NCBI RefSeq assembly: GCF_022539665.2
Contig: NC_081337.1
Location: 9,958,679 to 10,022,678, forward strand
Source of the DNA: Daphnia carinata
Taxonomy: Eukaryota; Arthropoda; Branchiopoda; Diplostraca; Daphniidae
Length of the DNA stretch: 64,000 nt
Reading direction: 5' to 3'
The stretch's first letter is position 1. Each line of letters begins with the position of its first letter. Under the pieces are notes generated by a model that was not told the DNA's origin, made no database searches, and saw only the letters and a program-made list of their open reading frames with translations. Position numbers and translations under genes: made by a program. This document shows positions 45,295-59,588 of this stretch, piece by piece.

Positions 45295-48200
45295 TTACAA
45301 GGCCGCAATATCCTCCTCCATCGATAGTGGATGCATCAACGGCACGGACGTCGGACCTCCTATATTTCCATCGACAGGTGTTTCAGTTGGCCCTGGCATT
45401 TTAACTCATCTGTTAACTTTGGGGAATAGTAAGGCCGAGCATAGCTCTGCCGAAATAAAAGTGACAAACCTGATGATCTCCGAGCGTTAGACTTTAACGT
45501 TGATCCCAATGGGCCTTCCGGAATGAAGAAGGCGACTAACAGAGCGCAGACTACTAAGAACGACCCAAAAACGAAGGGAGGACCCGGAAGAGCCTAATTT
45601 AAGGTTTAAAGATGCAAAAAATTTGCGAAAAACATGTGCAATGGTAATCGTTACCCGAATCAATGAAATATCTTCTATGTGTGTCGTTTCATTGCTGTGC
45701 GAACTTTGATGTGAAAGTTTGTCGCCCTTATCGTTCAGATCGACATGGAAGAGGTAGAAAATCAGTCCGTAGAGGGCTGGACCTAATCCATTGCAAAGAC
45801 CACGCACTCCTGTGATCATCCCCTTTAGGAAACGATACGTTTGACCTATCTTTGACAAATACCAAAGTAATAAATAAAACAACTTACTTGTACTAGGCCT
45901 TGTTTGTCAGCATCCGCATGCATGGACACAAAAGCAGAAATAGCCGGATAGGAAATACTTGAAATGGCAGCTAGAACACCAGCCGACCACATCATCCTAA
46001 GAAAAAAAAAAATATATATATATATGATTATTGATGAACTATTGACTGATGAATTATTTAAAGACATGCAGCACAAAGCTAAAAATTTGAACCCAGTTAT
46101 GAAATATATGTAATAGGATAACATGAATCGATTTCTTACCACATTTGTGATCCGAAGCCGTACCAGGCCAGTTGTAGCATCTCAAAAACCAATCCAATCA
46201 AAATGGTAGCTTTGGCTCCAACAGTTCTCATAAGCAAACCTAAATTTTTAAGTAAATGGTTAAGCTCACCTAAGATATTTGTAAAGCAAATTTCCTACCA
46301 AGAACTGCCGTCTGAGCGAAAACGGAAAGGACTCCTACTACGGCGATGAAGGTCGCAACAGCTTCAGCCGAGAATCCCATGACCTGCAGATGCCATAGAA
46401 GATAAAAACTTGAGATTTCTCGTCTAGTTAAGATATTAGAACTATTTCGAAACAAAATTAAAATACGTTTTAACTGCAGATTCATGGTTGGCAGTTGGAA
46501 AACGTGTTCGGCATTTTAACTATTCAAACGAATTTGTCATTGAAACCTCAATGGGACTAGATAACAAATAAGGTGTCTTGGCAACGACACGTAACATCAC
46601 GTTCAACGTTGGAAATCCAGTGGTAGTACTTACTAGTTTCAGATAGACGAAGAAACAGGAGTACTGGCCAGCTTCAGGTAAATAAGAAAGAAAGACAGTG
46701 ACGCATAGCATCAAAATCGTGTTATCTTTGCCGACTTTTTTCAACGCCTAGAAAACCAAATAATTACAAAACTGATAAAAACTTTGGAAAAATTATAAAA
46801 ACAGATAAAACCATACAGCAAATGGATCAGCCTGTTCCCATGATATTGGTGCTCCCCATGAGGAGGGCCGAACTTTCTCAGGCAATGACTCGGGAACAGC
46901 AACTAAAATGAAAAAAACGTCGAGGATGGCGACTGCTGTTGCAATGGCTACTACTAAAGTTTCGCTGTAGGCACGGCCAAGATAAGCTCCCAGGGCTGGC
47001 GATGTTACCAACGAGGCAGCAAATGTTGCAGACACCTGCAAGAAAACCCGTTATTTAAAGCGCGTAAAATATGGAATTACAGACAAAGATAAACCTACCA
47101 ATCCGTATGCAGCGCTGCGTTCGCTCTCATCAGTGACGTCAGCCACGTATGCAAACACGACGGAAAATGTCACGGCGAAAACGCCGCTAATGGAAATCAT
47201 GGCAAAATACCACCATGTGTTGATGTGAATTAAAGGAATTGGGGCGCAGGTGAAAAACACTGTCACCACAAGGAAGAATTTTCGGCCCCATACATCTGAC
47301 AGGGCACCGACGAGTGGCGCACTCAGAAAGGATAACAATCCCTGTTTTAAGTTAAAAATATGCAGAGTTTTAATCAATGATCGCAAGATACAAAAGCTGT
47401 GTTCCAAATGTTTTCATTTCTGACAATGAATTTGATTATTAACATGAGTTGCTTCCAAGGATGTTTTTATGTACATGTTTGGGAAAACCCTGTTTCACAT
47501 GGGTGTGCCACTTGCGTCTTTAGGCAACCATCTTGCAGATAGCTTCAAAACGCAAGCGATAACCAACCACTATATATCCAGAAGATACAATGTTATATGT
47601 TGATCAATTGAGTAGGTCACTTTTCTACAACACAAGGCCTTTAACAGTTGTAATTAGGAAAAGTATTATGCCTTAACATTGGTGGTGAAATAGGAAAAAT
47701 CAAACTGGTTGGCTTGCCAATGCATTTTTGCAGGATGACAGGTCTACAAATTTGCTTGAAGCTATAGGCACTAATCAATGAAAAAAAGAGAGAAAGCAGC
47801 CTGAGGCAAAAAGGCAGACTAAGTGGGTTGTGTTCCCTGTCAGTATCTCCTTCTTAAAGCTTCAATCTTGGCTTTCACTATTTTCTCCCATGTAGGTTAT
47901 GGGGTAAGTAGAGCAAAAATATACAGGAAGCATTTTTCACACTTTAAAATAATAATCAAAATTTTGTATACCTTGATTCCTACAATTAGTCCATTCATGA
48001 GAAAAGTGTGATCAGGGAAAGTTTCATTTAAAACCTACGAAAATGGTGGAAATTATTTACCATGCTTGAATCAATGAAGAAACAAAGACTTACTGTGATC
48101 ATTGGAGTAGTAAGGAGACCCCATGCGAAAAACTCCAGGAAGATGACCACCAGCGCATGATAAAGACTGGGTTCCCCAATGCCAGACCCCTTAAAGAACA

Positions 48201-49126
48201 CCACACACTTGTTACAGTAACTAGATTTAATGACAATATTAGTAGCTAGGTCTTAATTAAAGGTGGCAGGACGGCAAGTTGTTCAAATAAGAATTTATAA
48301 GCAGCAAGAACAACTTACAGTGATGAGGCCGTCCTTGAAAAAGTTTTTCCGGCCCCTTGTGAGTATGGAGGAGACTTTTTTCGAGCTCCTCCCGGGCATT
48401 TTAGTACGATTACGCTCAAATTTTAACATCCAGTTTTGACATATACTCGACGCCGCAACTAAAACTATATAGAACAACAAAAAGGGGGCCTTTAGAGTGG
48501 AACTCGACAACCCATGACAGACAAACTTTTTTGGAATGAGACAACTGCTAAAAAACGATCCCCACTCTCTCTGTTCTTTCAGCCTCGGAGCAGCGTTGCC
48601 AGCATTTTCTTTGCTTCTGTGTTTTGTCTGTAAACATTCTACATATTGCTGTCTACCAAAACCAACTGAAAAAAGTCATTTCTTTGTCATTGACTATTTA
48701 AATTGTGTTTGGCCCTATTAAAAATCACCTTTCAACATACGTAAAAAGGTGTTTTAATTAACAGTCATCCACTGATGAACGTGTTGCCACGAATGACACG
48801 TATGTTGTAAGAAAAACATGCTGACACTTCCAGGCTCTTAGTCTGCTTGTAATCTGATTCTCGCAATTGAATGCCAGTAATGCAGTTACTGCATTAAACA
48901 GTATTCGACCCAGTATTTGGAACTAAAAACAAATGACATACATCTGCAACAAATTTTCTCAACTGCAACAAGAAGAATTTCAGGCAAAATACATTATTAC
49001 AATGATATTACAATACTAAAGACAAACTCGAAGATTTACCATGAGCGAGTAAGGGCGTTCACTCTTCTTATCAGCTGTTTGAAGTCTTTCTGGAGGAGCA
49101 GTTTCTACTGTCTCAATATCATCCAT
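45295..49126 (-). CDS. Mfsd14: Major facilitator transporter MFSD14 (HIAT1 family)
   Basis: MFSD14A/B are 12-TM major-facilitator proteins of intracellular membranes with an unsettled substrate. Exons after the first: 48189-48094, 48034-47972, 47341-47099, 47035-46817, 46747-46634, 46383-46299, 46239-46140, 45996-45888, 45822-45655, 45593-45470 and 45359-45295. With the first exon 48399-48319 the protein is 488 aa (human MFSD14A 490). Conserved blocks include YHALVVIFLEFFAWGLLTTP, SAPLVGALSDVWGRKFFL (MFS motif A), VSATFAASLVTSPALGAYLG, VAVPESLPEKVRPSSWGAPI, FLSYLPEAGQYS, MLQLAWYGFGSQMW and GVRGLCNGLGPALYG. A second first exon at 49126-49040 (MDDIETVETAPPERLQT ... YSLM) has the same phase 0, so two N-termini are possible. 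The chosen C-terminal exon ends MEEDIAAL. Retaining the last intron instead stops at TAG 45360. Confidence 0.92.
48319..48399 (-). CDS. Mfsd14: Alternative first exon of MFSD14 (downstream promoter)
   Basis: The ATG at 48399 gives 27 residues, MPGRSSKKVSSI ... FFKDGLIT, then ACT|GTAAGT in phase 0. The basic stretch and FFKDG resemble the human MFSD14A start (KKIIIKDGG), so this exon encodes the conserved N-terminus. The more distal exon at 49126-49040 is equally compatible in phase. Confidence 0.65.
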
Positions 49127-50086
49127 TTTGGTTTAACTAAGATTTTACAATGGAAACGATGAATGGAACGAAACAATCACTACACGAGCTCACATACGGA
49201 CGTCACTAATCGGCTACCGCACAAACTGCAAACAAATGCCAGGAATCCCAACTCCCGCCTCAAGCCATCGGCAGAATAGTAGCCGCAGAACTTTTTGGAG
49301 CCAAGCTGTTGTATCTAACTTCCAGACCCAACTGAACTATTAATAGACTGATGCCCCTCAGCAACAGGGTCGCAATCTTGATAGATCATTGGCGCCGGGA
49401 GTATCCCGCTGACAAACATCCTATCCTTTGCTATGTCTATCACGTTGAGTGCACGCGCACTTTCATGTACATGGCAGAACTTGGCAAAAGCGATGACGAA
49501 CCAACACCGTTCGTAGCTCAGACAACACTAGTTATTTTTTTGCATCCACTTTCCGATCGCGTTGAGTGTATAGGAACCCTCGAGAATGCGTGAACCGTGA
49601 CGTCATATTTATGCTACGCGAGGGAGGCTCTCCCGCGTAACTGACCTCGAGATGACGTACAAGGCAGAAGGTTCGTTCGATGATAGATGGGTTGCAATAC
49701 AATTTTATTAAATTTTTCTTCTCTGGCCATACATTGACAACGCTGTTCACGCTACAAATAAATTTTTGCTTTTTGTTTAGCATATATAAAGATCGACGGA
49801 GGCATCAGAGAAAAAAAAAACTAATGGATGGGAAAAAAACATCTGCAGCAATGTCTTTTACTGGGTGGATACAAATTACAGCCTACGATGAAATAACATA
49901 TAATTCGATGGTTTGTCTTTTAGAAGCATTTTAAAACCGTCCTTAACAATTTATTGCTAGTCGTAAAAGGCGCACAGGATTCAAAGGAGTCAACAAATTT
50001 CAAACGCAGTAGGATGTCAATTAAAGTTTAAAATCTAAAGCAACACAGTCAAAATAAAAACGGTCGAAAACGAAAAAAGAAGTATT
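49127..50086. other. Stretch between MFSD14 and p38, with one unrecognised frame
   Basis: The left part is the MFSD14 upstream region. A plus-strand ATG frame of 80 codons (49351-49593, start MPLSNRVAILIDHWRREYPA) is not recognised and may be chance or part of an uncharacterised gene head-to-head with MFSD14. The right part should contain the p38 3' UTR on the minus strand. Confidence 0.3.
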
Positions 50087-53096
<3,010 letters not shown>

Positions 53097-53781
53097 TTTT
53101 GCTGTCTTCAATGAGTATAGGAAAACATCCAAGGTAAAGTAAACAAAAGAAACAATATCGGTTGAGCAGGATAAAAAAAAACACGGGAAAAAACACTCAC
53201 AGGAACTTCATGTATAACTTTTACTAGTCAACCAATTAACAGACGACTAATCGCACCATCTGCTATCAAGAAACAAGAACCGATTAAGTTAAGGTCATAA
53301 TTTCTCGTGGGATACGCACCAAATGAAGAATGCAGTTTGGCAGGTAATATTTTTTATGTTATGGTAAACTGAAATTGTGTACTTGTCAGCTTTCGAATTC
53401 ATTTATTAAATAAAAATGATCAACACCAACGATTGACTAGATAACCATATAGGGGAATCGTCCAACGTTGCATATGGTTTCAGCTTGGTACTAGGAACTT
53501 GGTTGAGGTTGCTGAAACTCAGAGGAACTGTAGCGACCTTAGGACGTCCAGGCTGCAGGACTTCAATGAAACTAATTTTTTTGTGGGTTATTAGCGGTAG
53601 AGCTAGACACAGGACTTGAAATAAAGAAAATCTGATTTGCACTTGTGGCCTGTTTACATTCAAATATAATGCTTTCAAAATACCAATTATGAAAAACTTT
53701 TAAATTCTTAATGCTAGTGAAAATTATAATTTTTCGAAAAATCTTATATTTTTTAAATTTACAAAACGTTGCATCACAACA
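53097..53781. other. p38 upstream region with an unrecognised minus-strand frame
   Basis: The right half contains a minus-strand frame from about 53620 to 53406 preceded by a good acceptor-like tract (TTATTTCAAG). It reads ISFIEVLQPGRPKVATVPLS then LNQVPSTKLKPYATLDDSP and looks weakly coding, but I cannot attach it to NFKBIL1 (stop at 53782) or to p38. It could be an alternative 3' exon or chance. The left half is p38 5' UTR and promoter. Confidence 0.25.
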
Positions 53782-54936
53782 CTATCTACTATTATTTGCT
53801 TCAGTACCACAATTAAATGCATTTAAATACTGCGAGATTTCTGTAACCTTTCTCAAAACACTTTCACGAATTTCTTCTTTTAACCGCGTACTAAACTTCT
53901 GCGAAAACTTATCAGGATGCCACAGGCGCTGCAGTTCACGTAAAGCCTTTCTTTTAGCATCAGCATCTTCTGATTCCTTAACGTGTAACAATATTACTTG
54001 TCCAATTGATTCAACAGTGTCAGTGAGCTGAAACGGGAGGTCTGATATTTCAATCGGATTTTCCGTCTTAATCAGCATACTAAGTTTAGAAAGAAATAGA
54101 AATCTTCTGTCGGCTGTCCTAGAAGTTTTTTGCAGTTGTCTTCTTGTTTCTTCATCCTTCAAAAATTTCTTCTGATCTTCTTCAGTCCACGACGACTTAT
54201 GGTTTGATTGTGCTTGTGATGGAATAGAAAATTTTCGAGCTGAGTTTTTCTGTTTATGCTCAAAAATCATTCGTGTAGCCCAGGAGTCATAAGATTCTGT
54301 TTCATCTGTGTCCTCTTGAAGAAAGTCTTTTTCATATTTTCCCCAATGATTTTCATATTCATAGTCTAATTCTGCTGCAAGTTTTCGTTCCCATTCTTGC
54401 TCATTTTTTTGTTGGGAATACTCCTCCTTTTTTTCACTTCCTCCTAAATGATATTGGTAAACTGAATCGGCAAGGTCCAAAAGATCTTTTGCTGTTTGGC
54501 CGTTCAGATTAGTTTGAGTTAGTGACACAGACATTTCCTTAAGATTTGCAAGTATCATTTTTCTGTAAGCTAAATAAAATATTGTTTTTAGTTTAATTAT
54601 TTTGAATCTGGAAATGATCAGGTTACCTGCTATATATAGATTTTTTTCATCAATTTTCATAATAGCCTTTAATGCGACATGAAGTGGTGTGTTTCCTTTG
54701 TAATCCATGGAAGTTGGATCTCCAATCAAGTTGTTCAGCAAGAATTTAACAATTTCATGTTTGCCCAATCTGCAAGCTAAATGTAACAATGTTTCTCTCC
54801 TTTTGTTGATCCTGGTCTCGTCCAGATGCATTTTTGCGTATTTCTTTCGCTTTATGTAGTGTTCTAGCCGTTGAATGTCATTCAACCTAACACACATAAC
54901 GAGCCTATCAAATCTCTTTTTGATTTTCGGCGTCAT
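53782..54936 (-). CDS. NFKBIL1: NF-kappa-B inhibitor-like protein 1 (NFKBIL1)
   Basis: NFKBIL1 is a nuclear ankyrin-repeat protein linked to innate signalling and mRNA processing. Exons 54936-54627 and 54569-53782 give 365 aa (human 381). Two ankyrin repeats are visible (RETLLHLACRLGKHEIVKFL and MDYKGNTPLHVALK), then a charged middle (EQEWERKLAAELDYEYENHW; ESYDSWATRMIFEHKQ) and the family's C-terminal J-domain-like block RLWHPDKFSQKFSTRLKEE. The 57-nt intron is a multiple of three and has no stop, so the unspliced form is also open. Splicing was preferred from the GCAG|GTAACC and TTTAG|CTTAC borders. An alternative acceptor CAG 7 nt further would create a stop. The gene is head-to-head with ARNT. 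Confidence 0.9.
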   Translation of the reverse strand: MTPKIKKRFDRLVMCVRLNDIQRLEHYIKRKKYAKMHLDETRINKRRETLLHLACRLGKHEIVKFLLNNLIGDPTSMDYKGNTPLHVALKAIMKIDEKNLYIAGNLIISRFKIIKLKTIFYLAYRKMILANLKEMSVSLTQTNLNGQTAKDLLDLADSVYQYHLGGSEKKEEYSQQKNEQEWERKLAAELDYEYENHWGKYEKDFLQEDTDETESYDSWATRMIFEHKQKNSARKFSIPSQAQSNHKSSWTEEDQKKFLKDEETRRQLQKTSRTADRRFLFLSKLSMLIKTENPIEISDLPFQLTDTVESIGQVILLHVKESEDADAKRKALRELQRLWHPDKFSQKFSTRLKEEIRESVLRKVTEISQYLNAFNCGTEANNSR

Positions 54937-56491
54937 TGTTCTACGAAAACAAATATTTGTGAAAAATCAGAAATGTTAAATAAATGTAGACATTTCCTTG
55001 TTTTTTCTTAGAAAAATTTACGAGGGAATGTGAGATCAGAAACCATGCGTCTGCTAGGGTTTCAGCGTTGCGTTAGCAAAAATGCTAACAGTAAATAATT
55101 TGACAAATTATCAAAACACAGTACTATGAATTTTTATTTTTTAAATGAGTAGGTCTCATTTGAATGTTTTTTGAAAAAAATCGAAGCATGTTAGATATTT
55201 TACAAAAAGCTGATTGTTTTTGGTTACCCATTGCTACGTTGCTGACTCTAGATCAAACATGGCGCTAGGGCGAGCCTGACGCGAAGTTAGTTTCTCGTCC
55301 TCGTAGGTGAAACTGATATTTCAAAAGCCTGATGCCGTAGTAGAAAAAAGAGCAAAATACGCTTATGTGTGAACAACTATATTAGGTTGTGAAACACTTT
55401 GTTGGAGTAGGTCTTCGTCGGAGTGCCGTGAAAAACCCAAGGTAGAAGGACGTTTTGACAGCTTTGTTCCTTTTTCCTTCATGGACGTCCATCTAGCAGG
55501 TCTTCATCAACTGTCTGGTAACATCTTATGGCTTGAATTTATTGAAATTTTATTTTTCTACTTTGTATTGCCGAGCTTTGGTTTATCGCTGAGTGCTCAG
55601 CAATTGTTTTGGCATGATGCCAATTAGGTTTTAATAATTCAAAGAGATGTCTGGATATGCAACAATCTAATTAAGTTTTTTTTTCAGGTTATAATTGGCA
55701 CTCTTGTGAATATATGTAATAGTAGAAGGATAAATTTTATTGTAAAAACATTTGTTAAAACTTCCATGCTATACCCAGGAACTCTAGTTTTGTAGGACTG
55801 GGCTCAGTTAATGTTCTTGTAATGAGCTGGGCAGTTCATGGCTTTTGCAATAATACTTCTACAGCTAGTCAGGCCCATGCTTTTCCTCGCGTATTGTTTA
55901 TTCCTTATTCCCACGCGTGATAAATCATTAGCGAACCCGGAGCAAGAGCAACTTATTTTCGCTTATCAGTACACGATCGTTTCTTTGTTTGGTATGCAAA
56001 ATCTTCCATTAGTTGATCAAAGAGGGAAGCCGTCGATGGACGGAATATCTGGCATTACAAAATCTGCTTTTATTAACTGGGGTGACTTGCCATGTTATCG
56101 ATAGCCCGATTATCAGTTGCGTGGGAAACGAAAAGTTAGCTTGAATGCTGGTTGCGGGAAAAGGAAAGCGTTGCTTTCCACAGAGAGGGTCAACAATCGC
56201 GGGCACGGATCTATCGCTGGAGGCTACGTTTCTTCTCTTCTCCCGTCGGTTTTATCTCGTTTCCATGAGACTTAGACTTAGAAATTCTTTTCACGTTTTC
56301 GTACTCTTCACCCATGGTCTCTCGTATCCCGCGTTCATCTACTCATTAAGTTGTCTACCCTCCCCGTCTTCCTATTCTTTTTTTTTTTGTTTACTCTCGA
56401 GTTGGTTCATGGTGTGCACGTTTGCTAGATGGTAATTTATGAAAATGAACTAACGTAATGTCTTCGTGTTGTTTGCGTGTTTTTCTCTCAG
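54937..56491. promoter_or_regulatory. Divergent NFKBIL1/ARNT promoter region and ARNT 5' leader
   Basis: The stretch contains the NFKBIL1 start region at its left end and probably the ARNT transcription start near 55.25-55.45 kb (GC-richer, with a donor-like CCTCGTAG|GTGAAA). An ATG frame at 55838 (MAFAIILLQLVRPMLFL...) reaches a phase-1 donor-like TTTG|GTATGC at about 55991 that would fit the next ARNT exon, but its hydrophobic product is unlike a transcription-factor N-terminus. Confidence 0.35.
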
Positions 56492-59400
56492 GATCAGACT
56501 GTCGGCAAAAAAGGCGACCCGATTCTCTTGGGTAAGTCCTCGAGCGCAGCTCATTCAACCCACCGCCCAACAGAGGAAGATTGATCACCGTCAGAGTCTA
56601 TTGTTGTTGCTCAGCCGGAACCGAAAAAGAACAGTTTTCCTAAATAGTAAAAAAAAATCAGACAAAAAGATTTCTCCTCCTACTATAACGTCTTCCCATA
56701 GAAAAAGTCAGTCACGATTTGAGAATCGTTCGAGGCCAAGACGTCCAAAAATTTGTCTGTAGAACTCTGTTGACGGCATCCACAACATACCCGCATTCAT
56801 GCGGTAATGTTACCCCGCTGTCTTCCAGTAGTATTAGCCATTTACGTTTTTCCTGATTTATTGACTTTTCGTTACCCGCCACAGTTTGCTTTTTTAAAAA
56901 CGTGATTCACCTTTATATTTAATCGTTTTTTGTTTTGTTTTTTCATTTGATTTTATAAACGGAAAATTGTGTATTAGTTCGGACGACGAAGGTAGTACCA
57001 GCAAATTCGGCAGAATGGAGGACGACAATATGCAAGACAAAGAACGTTTTGCCAGGTAAGAATTAGCACCTAGTTGTATAAGTTTGGGGCGTCTGAACCG
57101 AACAGGAAAGCGTCCCATTAGTCTGTAAGAGTCTATTTGTCTTCAGCTGTTGTCCGCCGCCTTTAATTTTGTTGTAGGGAGAACCATTGCGAAATAGAGC
57201 GCCGCCGGCGCAACAAAATGACGGCTTATATCACGGAGTTATCGGATATGGTTCCCACTTGCTCCGCCTTGGCCCGCAAACCAGATAAGCTGACTATTCT
57301 TCGGATGGCTGTAGCGCACATGAAAGCTCTACGAGGTTTGATTTAGTTATTCTTCATCATCTAGACTCTTGCTCATAAAATTCCTTCTTCATCCGGTTCT
57401 ATAGGGACTGGTAATACCAGCGCGGACGGAACTTATAAGCCATCCTTTCTCACGGATCAAGAATTGAAACACTTGATTCTGGAAGCAGCCGATGGCTTTC
57501 TCTTTGTTTCGGCTTGCGACACTGGTCGCTTGATCTACGTTTCCGATAGCGTGACTCCCGTTCTCCACCAGGGACAAAGTGATTGGTTCGGATCTTGTCT
57601 GTACGACCACTTACATCCTGATGACGTTGAGAAGGTTCGTGAGCAGCTATCAACTCAAGAACCACCCAACGCCGGTCGTATTCTTGATTTGAAAACCGGA
57701 ACGGTCAAGAAAGAAGGACACCAATGTAAAACATATTTTTATATTTGACTATACATTTATTTCTGTGTTATAAAAAAAATATCTTTGTCATTACAGCATC
57801 TATGCGATTATGCATGGGCTCCCGACGAGGATTTATCTGCAGAATGAGACTAGGACAGGTCTCGCCAGATCCACTTACGTCTCCTCCAGGTAAATTTTTA
57901 GAAACCAGCTAATTGGAGAGGAAGTCTATGTAACACTATTAATCTTTCAGGTCCTCTGCATCGACTACGTCAGCGCTCTGCCTTAGGTCCTTCCCGTGAT
58001 GGTCATCACTATGCCGTTGTCCATTGTACGGGGTACATTAAGAACTGGCCACCAAGTGGCGTGCCGATGGATCGAGGAGTCGATGACGATTCCCATTCTG
58101 GATCTCATTGCTGCCTAGTAGCCATTGGTCGGCTTCAGGTTACCTCTACACCAAATACATCGGACCTAGTTGGATCCAACTCCGCTGCAGGTGAAATAGC
58201 ATTCTGCTGTCAATTGTTTTTCCTTTCAATCGTGATGTAACTGAATGATTTTTGCTTTCACAGAGTTTATATCGCGTCATTCAGCCGATGGAAAATTCAC
58301 TTTTGTTGACCAACGAGCACTCAATTTGCTTGGCTACTCACCACCAGAGTTGCTGGGCAAAATATGCTTCGATTTTTTCCACCCTGAAGATGTCAGCCAT
58401 ATGAAAGAAAGTTTCGAGCAAGTTCTCAAACTAAAAGGTCAGGTCATGTCGGTCATGTATCGTTTCCGATCCAAAACTCGTGACTGGGTTTGGTTGCGAA
58501 CATCAGCCTTTGCTTTCTTGAATCCTTACACTGATGAAGTCGAATATATCGTCTGCACCAACACTTCGGCCAAGTAAGTCAAACTCAAGTCAGATTATAT
58601 TTTTTAAAATATTTTATTCTTATTTTGAAACCGTCGTTTCCCCAATAGATCTTTGCACCATACAGGTGATACATCAGTTTCTGGAGAGGTTGCAGGAACG
58701 GTAGTTGATTCTGCGGCTGTTGGGGCAGCGAGCAGTGGACTAGTGGCTGCTTATGGTCATACCAGCCAAGATTACGGAAGAAATGCTCGTGAAGTTTATC
58801 ATGCGCAGTCGCTATCTGAAAGCCAAGGTCGACCGAATAGCAACCAGACTATGTACAATCCTTCGGCTGCTACCTCGTCTCAGTACGAGACAACTTCAGC
58901 GCAGTCTGTCGAGGGTCCCTCCAACTCTGTCCTGAACAGGTTACCCTCAGGCGGAGGCACGAAACAAACACCTAGCCCTACTGCCTCGGCAGGGTAAGTG
59001 ACATAGTGATTTGGTATCGCTTGAATTTTAATCATTTTTTCTATAAAAATGTTTTCATTTTAGAAGTGGAGCCTGGTCTACCCACGCCACTGCCCCGGGC
59101 TATTCTGCTTATGAAGGAATAAGCCCATCGCGATCTCCAGGTATTATCTCCATTGTACAAAAATGGTATTCTTGTTTTACATTCGTATATATCTCGATGC
59201 TTTAAAGGAGGAAGTTCTGGGCCAACGTACACGCAGCTAGGGAGCTCGGCGGCAACCGGTCGAGCAGGATACCATCAGAGTTCAGGTAAAATAACTGATT
59301 ATTCCTTCTTTTATTTGTGGATGCTTGTTCAATTACATTAATGATACTGTCAATATAGGACTGTGGCACTGGCAGTCGCCTGTTGTTCCACCTGCTGAAC

Positions 59401-59588
59401 CTAGCCCTAACAACGGAGGCCCAACGGGTCCAGGAGGTTCAGGTGGTGGAGTTGGTGTGCCGACTACTTCTTCGGCAAGTCACCCGCCTCAAGGATCTGA
59501 GCTAGTGACAGATATGCTTCAGATGCTTGATCACTCTGGGGCGTCAGGTTTCGAAGATCTGAATATGTTCTCGTCTAACTTCGAGTAA
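56492..59588 (+). CDS. tgo: ARNT/tango, bHLH-PAS dimerisation partner (HIF-1 beta)
   Basis: ARNT is the common partner of bHLH-PAS factors (AhR, HIF alpha, Sim, Trachealess). Exons: 56492-56531, 56978-57055, 57178-57335, 57405-57725, 57797-57889, 57951-58190, 58264-58573, 58649-58993, 59064-59140, 59208-59285 and 59359-59588, all phase-consistent. Starting at ATG 57015 ([14 protein letters not shown], like the fly tgo start) the protein is 630 aa (fly 642). The bHLH is [20 protein letters not shown] then [23 protein letters not shown] spans [16 protein letters not shown] to GYIKNWPP, and PAS-B spans [20 protein letters not shown] to [11 protein letters not shown]. The tail is Ser/Gly/Pro-rich and ends [10 protein letters not shown] ... 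[12 protein letters not shown], the conserved end. The 40-nt exon at 56492 reads in frame as [11 protein letters not shown], resembling the vertebrate ARNT N-terminus. Its own start was not found. Confidence 0.95.
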
